A stretch of 64,000 nucleotides of DNA. Origin: Hymenobacter sp. H14-R3. Lineage in GTDB: Bacteria > Bacteroidota > Bacteroidia > Cytophagales > Hymenobacteraceae. How positions within the stretch are numbered: position 1 is the first letter of the stretch; every line of letters begins with the position of its first letter. The stretch is taken from the NCBI RefSeq assembly GCF_030063445.1, contig NZ_JASITD010000020.1, positions 1 through 64,000 of the forward strand. The letters run 5' to 3'. Shown one piece after another: positions 16,210-24,722 of the stretch. Position numbers and translations under genes: made by a program. Under the pieces are notes generated by a model. It did not search any database. It was not told where the DNA came from and worked only from the letters and a program-made list of their open reading frames with translations.

Positions 16210-16397
16210 GGCTTGTGGAGGATGCGCGCCTCCTTGCTTCTGATGCACCACTTAGGGCAGTTTCCAGGTCGGCAGCCCGCCCCAGCCAATCTGTACACTG
16301 ACTTAGGAACTGCGCTAAACACGCTCATCTGCAAACCGCTTTAATCAGGCCGTGGCAGGGCGTGGTGCCACCCGGCATTACGCTTTGACGCTCATTA

Positions 16398-17819
16398 TCA
16401 GGCTAAAAGCTGCGGTTTTTCCTGGTATACTTTCCACAGAAACTCGCCGAAAATAGTGTTGGCCCAGGCAAACCAGGCGCGGGTAAATTTCTTGGGGTCG
16501 TCTTTATGGAACGACTCGTGCATGTAGCCGGTGCCGGCGTGGGTGGTTTTGAGGCTTTGGATGCAGGCCCGTATTTCGGCGTCGTCCTGGCTGGTGAGGC
16601 CGCGGGTGGTGATGGCGATGGGCCAAATCATATCCAGGCCCACGTGCGGGCCGCCGACGCCCTCGGCCGCCGTGCCTTTGAAGAAAAACGGGTTGGCCTC
16701 GGAGAGCAAAAACTTGCGCGTATTCTGGTAAATGGGGTCAGTGAGGGGCACCGCGCCCAGGTAGGGCAGCGTGACGAGGCTGGGCACGTTGGCATCGTCC
16801 ATGAGAAGCTGGCTGCCGAAACCGTCGATTTCGTAGGCGTAAATTTTGCCGTGCTGGGGGTGGTCTACCACGGCGTGCTGGCGCAGGGCGGCTTCTACCT
16901 CATCGGCCAGGGCGCGGCAGTCGGTGGCGGTGGCGGCCTCGGCGGGGGCCAGGGCGGTGAGCATTTCGGCGGCCTGGCGCAGGCTCACCACGGCGAAGAA
17001 GTTGCTGGGTATCAGGAAGGGGTAGAGCGTGGCGTCGTCGCTGGGCCGGAAGGCCGAGGCGATGAGGCCCACCGGCCGCACCGGGTAGCCGTAGCCGCCC
17101 AGCGGCTGCGTGTCGGTAGAGGTGCTGGTGAGGCGCTGAAACTTGTAGGGCCCCGGCCCATCCTTGCGCTGCTGGGCCCGAAAGGTGCGCAGCGTGGTGC
17201 CGATGGCCTGCTGCCACTGCGCGTCAAAGGGCTGGGTATCACCGGTTTTCTGCCAGTAGTGGTAGGCCAGCCGGATGGGGTAGCACAGCGAGTCGATTTC
17301 CCACTTGCGCTCGTGCACGCCGGGCTGCATGGCGGTGTGGTCGGTGGCCCACTCGCCCACCTTGGCATCGTCGCCGTAAAACGCGTTGGCGTAGGGTTCT
17401 TTATTAACGTAGTGCGTCTGGCGGTTTATCACGCCGGCTATCAGCTGTTTAAGCGGTGCGTCGCGGTCAACCAGTTGCAGATACGGCCACACCTGGGCCG
17501 AGCTGTCGCGCAGCCACATGGCGTCGATGTCGCCGGTGATGACGTAGGTATCGGGCCGGCCCTGGCGCTCGGCGTAGGTTACGGTGGTGTCGAGGGTGCT
17601 CGGGAAGCAGTTCTCAAACAGCCAGCCCAGCTCAGGGTCTTTCACCTTCTTCTTGAACTCGGTGATGGCCGCCTCCACGGCCTTGCTGCGAAAGCGGCGC
17701 TTACCAGCCGCGGGCCGCACCACCGGGAAAGCGGGCGCGGCGGCGGCCAGAATAGTGGTGGGAAGGGCCAGGCTGGCGGTGAGCAAGGAGGCGTTGCCGA
17801 CGAATGTTCTACGATTCAT
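16398..17819 (-). CDS. GH125 exo-alpha-1,6-mannosidase
   Basis: The 473-residue protein starts with a twin-arginine-like signal (MNRRTFVGNASLLTASLALP) and is therefore probably exported folded through Tat. The body carries GH125 blocks: YVITGDIDAMWLRDSSAQVWPYL-type motif near residue 105, HERKWEIDSLCYPIRLAYHY, DGFGSQLLMDDANVPSLVTL and AGTGYMHESFHKDDP. Characterised GH125 enzymes remove non-reducing alpha-1,6-mannose without a metal ion. It lies just downstream of a GH92 gene on the same strand (119-bp gap with a palindrome), and the two probably act together on high-mannose N-glycans or yeast mannan. A longer frame from 17885 would precede the signal and runs into the palindrome. Confidence 0.9.
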   Translation of the reverse strand: MNRRTFVGNASLLTASLALPTTILAAAAPAFPVVRPAAGKRRFRSKAVEAAITEFKKKVKDPELGWLFENCFPSTLDTTVTYAERQGRPDTYVITGDIDAMWLRDSSAQVWPYLQLVDRDAPLKQLIAGVINRQTHYVNKEPYANAFYGDDAKVGEWATDHTAMQPGVHERKWEIDSLCYPIRLAYHYWQKTGDTQPFDAQWQQAIGTTLRTFRAQQRKDGPGPYKFQRLTSTSTDTQPLGGYGYPVRPVGLIASAFRPSDDATLYPFLIPSNFFAVVSLRQAAEMLTALAPAEAATATDCRALADEVEAALRQHAVVDHPQHGKIYAYEIDGFGSQLLMDDANVPSLVTLPYLGAVPLTDPIYQNTRKFLLSEANPFFFKGTAAEGVGGPHVGLDMIWPIAITTRGLTSQDDAEIRACIQSLKTTHAGTGYMHESFHKDDPKKFTRAWFAWANTIFGEFLWKVYQEKPQLLA

Positions 17820-17853
17820 GGGAGTGGGTGTAGCGTAGGCTTTAGCCTGCGAA

Positions 17854-17916
17854 CGAGCGCAGCGAGTAGCGACGTGAGGTGGCAAGCTGCGCCACCGGCC
17901 CTACTCGCTGCGCTCG
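17854..17916. repeat. inverted repeat between GH92 and GH125 genes
   Basis: Arms cgagcgcagcgagtag (17854-17869) and its perfect complement (17901-17916) flank a 31-bp loop. A further outer match (gtagcg...cgctac, about 17830 and 17935) extends the symmetry to the stop codon region of the GH92 gene. No U-tract, so it is more REP-like than terminator-like. Confidence 0.65.
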
Positions 17917-17938
17917 TGCACGAAGTGGAAACTTCGCG

Positions 17939-20245
17939 CTACTTGGCTTTGGAGAAAGAATACGGCGCGGCGGCCGGCGCGGTGCCGCGCGTTTTGTTGG
18001 GCGCGGCGCTCATCTCGAAGTCAAGGGTGGCACCTTGCTTGAGCGTTTCGAAGTCGAGGTAGTTCTTATCGTAGGCTTTGCCATTGAGGGTCAGCTTATT
18101 GACGTACCGATTGGCGGCCGAGTTCTGGGGCGCGTTCAGCACCACGTCTTTGCCGCCGGGCAGGTGCAGGGTGGCTTTGGGGAAGAGTGGCGCGCCGAGT
18201 ACGTACTGGTTCACGGTGGGGCACACGGGGTAGAAGCCCAGGGCCGAGAAAACGTACCAGGCCGAGGTCTGGCCGTTGTCCTCGTCGCCGCAGTAGCCGT
18301 CGGCGGTGGGCAGGTAGAGGCGGTCCATTACCTCGCGCACCCAGTACTGCGCCTTCCAGGGCTGGCCGGCGTAGTTGTAGAGGTAAATCATGTGCTGGAT
18401 GGGCTGGTTGCCGTGGGCGTAATTGCCCTGGCCCGCAATCTGCATCTCCCTGATTTCGTGGATGGTACTGCCATAGTACGAGGCATCGAACTTCGGCGGC
18501 AGGGCAAACACGGTGTCGAGCGTGGCCACGAATTTTTGCCGGCCGCCCATCAAATCCACCAGCCCCTGCACGTCGTGAAACACCGACCAGGTGTAGTGCA
18601 GGCTGTTGCCCTCGGTAAAGGCATCGCCCCACTTAAAGGGGTTGAAGGGCTTCTGGAACGTGCCGTCCTGGTTGCGGCCGCGCATCAGCCCGCTTTCCTT
18701 GTCAAATAGCTTGCGGTAGTTCTGGCTGCGCTGGGCGTAGAGGTTGATTTCCTTCTTGGGCTTACCCAACGCCTTGGCCAGCTGGTAGATAGCAAAGTCA
18801 TCATACGCATACTCCAGGGTGCGGGCCGCGTTCTCGTTGATTTTGACATCGTAGGGCACGTAGCCGAGCTTGTTGTAGTACTGCACGCCGGCGCGGCCCA
18901 CGGCCTCCAGCGGGCCGGCGTTGTTGGCGCCGTGCGTGAGGGCCTCGTAGAGCACGTTCATGTCCTGGCCGCGCACGCCCTTGAGGTAGGCATCGGCCAC
19001 CACGGAAGCCGAGTTGTTGCCCACCATCACGTTGCGCAGGCCGGGGCTGGCCCACTCGGGCAGCCAGCCGCTTTCGCGGTAGTCGTTGGCCAGGCCCTGC
19101 TGAATTTCGGCGCTCACCTCGGGGTACAGCAGGTTCAGGAAGGGAAACAAGGCCCGGAACGTGTCCCAAAAACCAGTATCGGTATACAGGTAGCCCGGCA
19201 GTACCTGCCCGTTAAAGGGACTGTAGTGCATTATCTTACCGCTGGCATCGAGCTCGTAGAACTTGCGCGGAAACAGCAGCGCCCGGTACAGGCACGAGTA
19301 AAAGGTGCGCTGCTGGTCGGGCGTGCCGCCCGCCACGTCGATGCGGCCCAGCACCTGGTTCCAGGCGGCGCGGCCCTGCTGGCGCACGGCCTCCAGGTCC
19401 TTATCACCGATTTCCTGCAAGTTGAGCAGGGCCTGCTCGGGGCTGATGAACGACGAGGCCACCCGGGCATTCACGCGCTCGCCCTTGCGGGTTTTAAACC
19501 CCACGATGGCCCCGGCGTGGTTGGCCGTCACGGTGAGCACGCCGGCCGCGGCGGGTTGCGAGTCCTGGTACAGCGTGGTGCTGGTGAAGTCGCGGTCGAA
19601 CTCCAGCACGAAGTAGTTCTTGAAATTTTGGGGCACGCCGCCGCTGTTGCGCGTGGTGTAGCCCACCACGCGGCGCTGCTGGGGCAGCACCTGCACGTGC
19701 GAGCCCTTATCCAGCGCGTCAATCACCACGTAGGCGCTGTCGGTTTTGGGGAAGGTAAAGCGGAAGCTGGCGGCGCGCTCGGTGGGGGCCAGCTCGGTGG
19801 TCACGTCGTGGTCGGCCAGGTACACGCGGTAGTAGTTGGGCTCGGCCACCTCGGCCTTGTGCGAGTACCAGCTGGCGCGGGCATCCTGGTCAAACACCGG
19901 CTTGCCGGTAATGGGCATGAGGGCAAACTGCCCGTAGTCGTTCATCCAGGGCGAGGGCTGGTGCGTTTGCTTGAAGCCCCGGATTTTGTCGGCCCCGTAC
20001 TGGTAGGCCCAGCCGTCGCCCATTTTGCCGGTTTGCGGCATCCAGAAATTCATGCCCCACGGCCGCGCAATGGCCGGGTAAGTGTTGCCATTGGACAGGC
20101 TGGGCTTTGAGTCGGTGCCCATGAGCGGGTTCACCCACTGGGCGGGGTCGGCGGTAGGGGAAGCGGGGGTAGCCGGCGTTTGGGCCAGGGCCGGCGAGCC
20201 GGCCAGCAGGGCTAGCGCCGCCAGGCCAGAAAAAAGCTTGAGCAT
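17939..20245 (-). CDS. GH92 alpha-mannosidase
   Basis: The 768-residue protein begins with a Sec signal peptide (MLKLFSGLAALALLAGSPALAQ) and has the full GH92 architecture: N-terminal beta-sandwich (WVNPLMGTDSKPSLSNGNTYP), then the (alpha/alpha)6 barrel with TDTGFWDTFRALFPFL, GNNSASVVADAYLKG, HGNQPIQHMIYLYNYAGQ and the diagnostic YCGDEDNGQTSAWYVFSALG. GH92 enzymes are calcium-dependent exo-alpha-mannosidases acting on N-glycans and mannan. It is the first gene of a leftward pair with GH125. The divergent ROK pseudogene and lacI gene lie upstream, so a shared regulatory region between 20246 and 20441 is likely. Confidence 0.95.
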   Translation of the reverse strand: MLKLFSGLAALALLAGSPALAQTPATPASPTADPAQWVNPLMGTDSKPSLSNGNTYPAIARPWGMNFWMPQTGKMGDGWAYQYGADKIRGFKQTHQPSPWMNDYGQFALMPITGKPVFDQDARASWYSHKAEVAEPNYYRVYLADHDVTTELAPTERAASFRFTFPKTDSAYVVIDALDKGSHVQVLPQQRRVVGYTTRNSGGVPQNFKNYFVLEFDRDFTSTTLYQDSQPAAAGVLTVTANHAGAIVGFKTRKGERVNARVASSFISPEQALLNLQEIGDKDLEAVRQQGRAAWNQVLGRIDVAGGTPDQQRTFYSCLYRALLFPRKFYELDASGKIMHYSPFNGQVLPGYLYTDTGFWDTFRALFPFLNLLYPEVSAEIQQGLANDYRESGWLPEWASPGLRNVMVGNNSASVVADAYLKGVRGQDMNVLYEALTHGANNAGPLEAVGRAGVQYYNKLGYVPYDVKINENAARTLEYAYDDFAIYQLAKALGKPKKEINLYAQRSQNYRKLFDKESGLMRGRNQDGTFQKPFNPFKWGDAFTEGNSLHYTWSVFHDVQGLVDLMGGRQKFVATLDTVFALPPKFDASYYGSTIHEIREMQIAGQGNYAHGNQPIQHMIYLYNYAGQPWKAQYWVREVMDRLYLPTADGYCGDEDNGQTSAWYVFSALGFYPVCPTVNQYVLGAPLFPKATLHLPGGKDVVLNAPQNSAANRYVNKLTLNGKAYDKNYLDFETLKQGATLDFEMSAAPNKTRGTAPAAAPYSFSKAK

Positions 20246-20441
20246 TCGGAGAGGAAAAAAAGAAGCAGGGCTGCCTGAACGATACCGAAAAGGTAAGACC
20301 TTTCTCGGAGTTGCGGCGCGAAAAAGCCTGGTTTGCTCAAAGGGTTTAGCAACGTTTTTTTAACCCCTATTTATCGGCCGCTTCCGCGCCGGCTGCCAGT
20401 ACTTTTTGCGCCGGGCCATGCCAGCTGCGTACCCCTAAGCC

Positions 20442-21404
20442 ATGCCTAAAACAGAACAAGTGGTGGCAAGTCCTATCGAAAAATTTAATGCGCAGCAAAA
20501 CCTCCAGGGCATCGACCTGGGGGGCACCAAGCTGGAGGGCGTAATTTTGCGCTCGGCCCAGGAGCCGGAGGTGTTGTTTCGCCACCGCCTGCCCACCGGG
20601 GCCGACTAAAGCTACGCGTGCACAATGAGGCAGCTGGCGCTGCTGGTGCAGCACATGGCCACGGCCGCTGGCTACCGCGCCGCCCGGGTGGGCATCGGCA
20701 CGCCCGGCACCACCATCCCGAAGAACGGATTGATGAAAAAATATAACTATAAAGTGCTTGAAATCAAGTGATTGTGTCATAGATTGGCGCAACGGCTGGG
20801 AATGGATGTAGTGCTGGCCAACGATGCCAACTGCTCTGCCCTGGCCGAAACTCGGCTGGGCGTGGTGCAGCAGCAGTTTCCGGACGCCAGGGTGGTATTC
20901 GTCATTATTCTGGGCACGGGGGTAGGCGGGGGGCTGGTGGTGAACGGCCACGTTATAGAGGGCTTTCACGGCATTACCGGCGAGTGGGGCCACAACTACC
21001 TGAGCGAGGCCGAGGGCTACCGCTGCTTCTGCGGCAAAAAGGGCTGCAACGAAAGCATCCTGGTCGGCCTGGCCCTGGAGCGCTACTACGCCCAGCACAG
21101 CGGCCAGAAGCTTGATTTATAAGAGATTGTGACCCGTGCCCAGGCCAGCACCGATGCCGTAGCTACTTAAGCCATGCGCTGGCTCACCGGCTTTTTTGGC
21201 CGGGCCCTAAGCGCCGTGGTAAACGTGCTCGGCCCCGCCGTGATTACTATTGGCGGCGGCGTGGGTAATATTGACTGTATCCACCAAGCAGGGGTGGTCA
21301 GCATTGGCAAGTACGTGTTCAACCACCAGTTTGAGGCGCCGGTTGTGAAGCCCCTGCTCGGCGACAGCGCCGGGGTATTCGGCGCGGCCTACCTAGCTGC
21401 GTAG
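20442..21404 (+). pseudogene. ROK-family sugar kinase with four in-frame stop codons
   Basis: One continuous 321-codon frame (20442-21404) encodes a recognisable ROK kinase: nucleotide-binding GIDLGGTKLEGV, VGIGTPGTTIPKNG, GTGVGGGLVVNG, the zinc motif CFCGKKGCNE and the C-terminal GGGVGNIDCI...GDSAGVFGAAYLA. It is interrupted by TAA at 20607, TGA at 20769, TAA at 21120 and TAA at 21168, all in register, with no frameshift found. The stretch 20737-20790, normally the glycine/asparagine-rich part before the catalytic Asp, is AT-rich and degenerate (KKYNYKVLEIK then stop). The catalytic ANDANCSALAE is kept. ROK kinases phosphorylate GlcNAc, glucose, mannose or fructose. The absence of indels with four nonsense codons is unusual. 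Confidence 0.88.
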
Positions 21405-21425
21405 CCGTTTTCCAGCCCAGCCAAT

Positions 21426-22454
21426 TTGAAAAAGTGTACCCTCATTCACGACATTGCCAAGCACTTAGAGGTTTCTATTGCCACGGTTTCTTTGGTGCTC
21501 AACGGCAAGGCCAAGGAGCATCGCATCAGCGATGCGCTGGCCGCGCGCGTGCTCGCCTACGTGGAGGAAGTGGGCTACAAACCCAACCAGCTGGTCAAAA
21601 GCCTGCGCACCGGCAAAACCCACGTTATCGGCCTGATAATCGAGGACATATCGAATCCATTTTTTGCCACCATAGCCTGGTTCATCGAGCGGCACGCCTT
21701 TGCGCGGGGCTACCGCATTGTGTATTGCAGCACCGACAACGACACGGCCAAGGCCCGCGACCTGCTGGTCATGTTTCAGGACCAACACCTTGATGGCTAC
21801 ATCATTGCCCCGCCCGCCGGCGTAGAAAAAGAGATTGAGGCGCTGCTGCTCAACAATCTCCCCGTCGTGCTCTTCGACCGCTACCTGCCCGGCCTCGCCA
21901 CCGACTACATCGTGGTCGATGGCGAGGCCGGCGTGTACCAGGCCACCCGCCACCTGCTCGACCAGGGCCTGGCCCGCGTGGCATTCCTCACCACCGAGTC
22001 GGAACAGACCCAAATGGCCGCCCGCCTCCGGGGCTACCACCGCGCCATGCGCGAGCAGGGGCTGCCGCCCAGCGTACAGCGTATTCCGCTGGCCTTTGGG
22101 GGCGATAAGGAGCAGAGCATCACGGCCATATATCAGTTTTTGCAGGCGCACGCTGACTGCGAGGCCATCGTGTTTGCCAACAATCCGCTCACCATTTTCG
22201 GGCTCGAAGCCATTGCCCGGCTCGGGCGGCGCATTCCGCAGGAGCTGGCCGTTATCTCCTTCGATGACAACGACTTATTTCGGCTGCACACGCCCACCAT
22301 CACGGCCGTTGCCCAGCCCGTAGAGGCCCTGGCCGAAGCCCTGATAAACGTGCTGCTCGAAAAGCTGGCCCCCGGCCGCCCCGAGGCCCCCACCCTGCAG
22401 CAGCTCGTGCTGCCCCTGTCGCTGGTGGTGCGGCAGTCGTCGGTGCGGGCGTAG
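21426..22454 (+). CDS. LacI-family transcriptional regulator
   Basis: The 342-residue protein starts (TTG codon) MKKCTLIHDIAKHLEVSIATVSLVLNGK, the LacI helix-turn-helix, with the hinge region near residues 50-60 (KPNQLVKSLRTGKTHVIGLI). The periplasmic-binding-protein-like effector domain follows: EDISNPFFATIAWFIE, DGYIIAPPAG, VLFDRYLPG, VISFDDNDLFRLHTPTITAV. It follows the ROK pseudogene by 21 bp and is divergent from GH92/GH125, so it most likely represses the mannosidase locus in the absence of a sugar ligand. It appears intact, with no lesions like its neighbour. Confidence 0.92.
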   Translation: MKKCTLIHDIAKHLEVSIATVSLVLNGKAKEHRISDALAARVLAYVEEVGYKPNQLVKSLRTGKTHVIGLIIEDISNPFFATIAWFIERHAFARGYRIVYCSTDNDTAKARDLLVMFQDQHLDGYIIAPPAGVEKEIEALLLNNLPVVLFDRYLPGLATDYIVVDGEAGVYQATRHLLDQGLARVAFLTTESEQTQMAARLRGYHRAMREQGLPPSVQRIPLAFGGDKEQSITAIYQFLQAHADCEAIVFANNPLTIFGLEAIARLGRRIPQELAVISFDDNDLFRLHTPTITAVAQPVEALAEALINVLLEKLAPGRPEAPTLQQLVLPLSLVVRQSSVRA

Positions 22455-22465
22455 GTAGCCAAGAG

Positions 22466-22496
22466 GTAGCATGGACTCTGCGAGTCCGCGCTACCC
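22466..22496. repeat. short palindrome after the lacI gene
   Basis: ggtagc...ggactc, a 3-base turn, then gagtcc...gctacc form a 31-bp imperfect hairpin 11 bp past the stop codon. It lacks a T-tract and resembles the other REP-like palindromes of the window. Confidence 0.5.
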
Positions 22497-22618
22497 CCTA
22501 CCTGGCCAGTTAAAAGTGCGAAAAACGGGAAACTTTTTCTAAAAAAATTAGCTTATGAAAAGCTTGCCAATCTCATTGGCCGGCACTACTTTTACCCTCG
22601 CTAACACCTTTCGCATAG

Positions 22619-23887
22619 ATGAACGAGCGCATTCAGGAAAAGCTAAGCATATTAGCCGACGCCGCCAAGTACGACGTATCGTGCAGCAGCAGCGGCGGCA
22701 AGCGCAAAAACGAGCAGAAGGGCCTTGGCAACGCCGAGGGCATGGGCATCTGCCACAGCTTTACCGAGGATGGCCGCTGCGTAAGCCTGCTGAAGATTTT
22801 GCTCACCAACCACTGCATTTTCGACTGCGCCTACTGCGTGTCGCGCCGCTCGAACGACGTGAAGCGCGCCGCCTTTACGGTGGAGGAAGTGGTGGACCTC
22901 ACCATCAATTTTTACCGCCGCAACTACATCGAGGGGCTGTTTTTGAGCAGCGGCATTTTCAGCAGCCCCGACTACACCATGGAGCGGCTGGTGCGCATTG
23001 CGAAAACGCTGCGTACCGAGCACAATTTCAACGGCTACATCCACGTCAAAACCATCCCCGGCGCGTCGCCCGAACTCATCCATGAGGCCGGCCTGTATGC
23101 CGACCGCCTGAGCGTGAACATCGAGCTGCCTTCAGAGCTGGCGCTGCAAAACCTGGCCCCGGAAAAGAACTACGCCGAGATTCTGACCCCAATGGGCCAG
23201 ATTCGGGACGGCATTATTCAGAACAAGGAGGAGAAGGCGCTCTTCAAGAAGGTGCCGCAGTTTGCCACCGCCGGCCAAAGCACCCAGCTCATCGTGGGCG
23301 CGAGCGATGAGAATGACTTACAGATAATTAAGCTCTCCGACAGCCTCTACCAGGGCTACGGGCTGAAGCGGGTGTACTACTCGGGCTACGTGCCCATTAC
23401 CGACGATGCGCGCCTGCCGCAGGTGACCCAGCCGCCCCTGGTGCGCGAGCACCGGCTGTACCAAACCGATTGGCTCATGCGCTTCTACGGCTTCGAGGCC
23501 GACGAAATTCTGGACCCCGCGCACCCGTATCTCGACCTCGAAATTGACCCCAAGCTGGCGTGGGCGCTGCGCAACCGCCACCTGTTTCCGGTGGATGTGA
23601 ACGTGGCCGACCGGGCCATGATTCTGCGCATTCCCGGGGTGGGCGCGCGCTCGGCCGAGCGCATTGTGCAGGCCCGGCGTTTCAGCTCGCTCACGGCCGA
23701 GCACCTCACCCAGTTTGGGGTGGTGATGAAGCGGGCGCGGCACTTTCTCACGGCGCGAGGCATGGCCCCGGCGGCCCTGGGTGAGCTCGATGCCCAGCAG
23801 GTGCGCCGCCAGATTTTGTTCGGGGGCAAGTCGGTGCGCTCGGCGCTAGTAACCCAGCAATTGGATTTATTTGCCCAGGTGAGTTAG
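22619..23887 (+). CDS. putative DNA modification/repair radical SAM protein (TIGR03916 type)
   Basis: The 422-residue protein starts MNERIQEKLSILADAAKYDVS and has the radical SAM cluster Cys-x3-Cys-x2-Cys at residues 66, 70 and 73 (NHCIFDCAYC). Strands typical of the SAM barrel follow (IEGLFLSSGIFSS, GYIHVKTIPGASPELI). The C-terminal end carries a helix-hairpin-helix, ILRIPGVGARSAERIVQARR at about 338-357, which points to DNA binding. This matches the family usually encoded beside a uracil-DNA-glycosylase-like partner (TIGR03915). Here the presumed partner lies 1.7 kb downstream on the same strand (25610-26521). Substrate and reaction are not established for the family; repair or modification is inferred from HhH and partner. 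Confidence 0.9.
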   Translation: MNERIQEKLSILADAAKYDVSCSSSGGKRKNEQKGLGNAEGMGICHSFTEDGRCVSLLKILLTNHCIFDCAYCVSRRSNDVKRAAFTVEEVVDLTINFYRRNYIEGLFLSSGIFSSPDYTMERLVRIAKTLRTEHNFNGYIHVKTIPGASPELIHEAGLYADRLSVNIELPSELALQNLAPEKNYAEILTPMGQIRDGIIQNKEEKALFKKVPQFATAGQSTQLIVGASDENDLQIIKLSDSLYQGYGLKRVYYSGYVPITDDARLPQVTQPPLVREHRLYQTDWLMRFYGFEADEILDPAHPYLDLEIDPKLAWALRNRHLFPVDVNVADRAMILRIPGVGARSAERIVQARRFSSLTAEHLTQFGVVMKRARHFLTARGMAPAALGELDAQQVRRQILFGGKSVRSALVTQQLDLFAQVS

Positions 23888-23993
23888 GGTGCGGGTGGGC
23901 GGCGGGTGGCACGGTGGCAAGTAAATTTGCCCTAGCCAATCATTTACCAGTTACCGAAGCCAACCCTTTGGCCCCGCCCCGCCTCTTGACTTT

Positions 23994-24395
23994 ATGAAGT
24001 ATTACCTGTTTGCCGCCCTTGCCCTCAGCGCCTTTAGCCTCACCAGCTGCCTCAAAACCCAGGCCGATACCTGCGAGGTCATCCTGACTACGCCCATTGT
24101 GAAAGCCGTGGGTCCCAAAACCATTGCCGTGAACCAGCCCGCCACCTACCTGCTCGACTACCTGCCCGGTACCGGCTGCGGCGTGTTCGACGCGCTTTCG
24201 GAGCAGGGCCAAAGCCCCGCCAACACCAATACCCGCACCATCAACGTGACCGTGCGCTACAGCACCTGCAACTGCGCCGTGCCCGCCACGCCGCTGCAAA
24301 CCACATACAATTTCGTGCCCACCCAAGCGGGGACTTACTACCTGAAGTTTGTGGCCAACAACGGCTACCTCATCGATACGCTGGTGGCTAAGTAG
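23994..24395 (+). CDS. small predicted lipoprotein of unknown function
   Basis: The 133-residue protein begins MKYYLFAALALSAFSLTSCLK, a lipoprotein signal with the lipobox Cys at residue 19. The mature part has four further Cys residues (DTCEV, GTGCGVF, CNC) that could form disulfides, and a beta-rich pattern ending in TYNFVPTQAGTYYLKFVANNG, like a small immunoglobulin-type domain. I do not recognise a named family. It sits between the radical SAM gene and the hydrolase gene on the same strand, 106 bp after the former. Confidence 0.75.
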   Translation: MKYYLFAALALSAFSLTSCLKTQADTCEVILTTPIVKAVGPKTIAVNQPATYLLDYLPGTGCGVFDALSEQGQSPANTNTRTINVTVRYSTCNCAVPATPLQTTYNFVPTQAGTYYLKFVANNGYLIDTLVAK

Positions 24396-24453
24396 CCGCC
24401 CGCGCTTACCCCGGCCGCTCCGGCGGCCGGGCTCACCCGGTCCATTTTCACCC

Positions 24454-24675
24454 ATGAAAATTACCCATCGCGCACCCGCCGACGCGTCGGCCCCCGTTCC
24501 GTTCGTAGCTGACCCCGCCCGCAGCCTGGCCGCCCTCGCTGGTAGCCCGTTGGGCAAAGCCCCGCGCCTGTCGTGCTGCTGCCGCATCTCCGAATTGATG
24601 CCGTTGGTGCGCCAGCTGCACGATGCCGCCCGCGCCGCCCAGCAGCCGGGGCAGCAGCCCGGCGTGGCTGCGTAA
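24454..24675 (+). CDS. small hypothetical protein
   Basis: A 73-codon frame (MKITHRAPADASAPVPFVAD...) with GC-rich third positions lies between the lipoprotein and the hydrolase genes. It contains a CCC triplet followed by RISELMPLVRQLHDAARAAQQ, a predicted amphipathic helix. A short GC-rich hairpin (ccggccgctccggcggccgg, 24411-24430) precedes it. No family recognised; it may be a chance frame, though same-strand placement in a compact run favours a small gene. Confidence 0.4.
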   Translation: MKITHRAPADASAPVPFVADPARSLAALAGSPLGKAPRLSCCCRISELMPLVRQLHDAARAAQQPGQQPGVAA

Positions 24676-24722
24676 CTCCGTAACCACGCAACCCTAGCGT
24701 GGGCCAACGGGGTAAAAGGGGC

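Noticed and set aside
16506..18062. 518-codon plus-strand frame opposite GH125
   Set aside because: Antisense shadow: it covers the GH125 gene and the palindrome, has no family motifs, and GH125 on the minus strand is clear.
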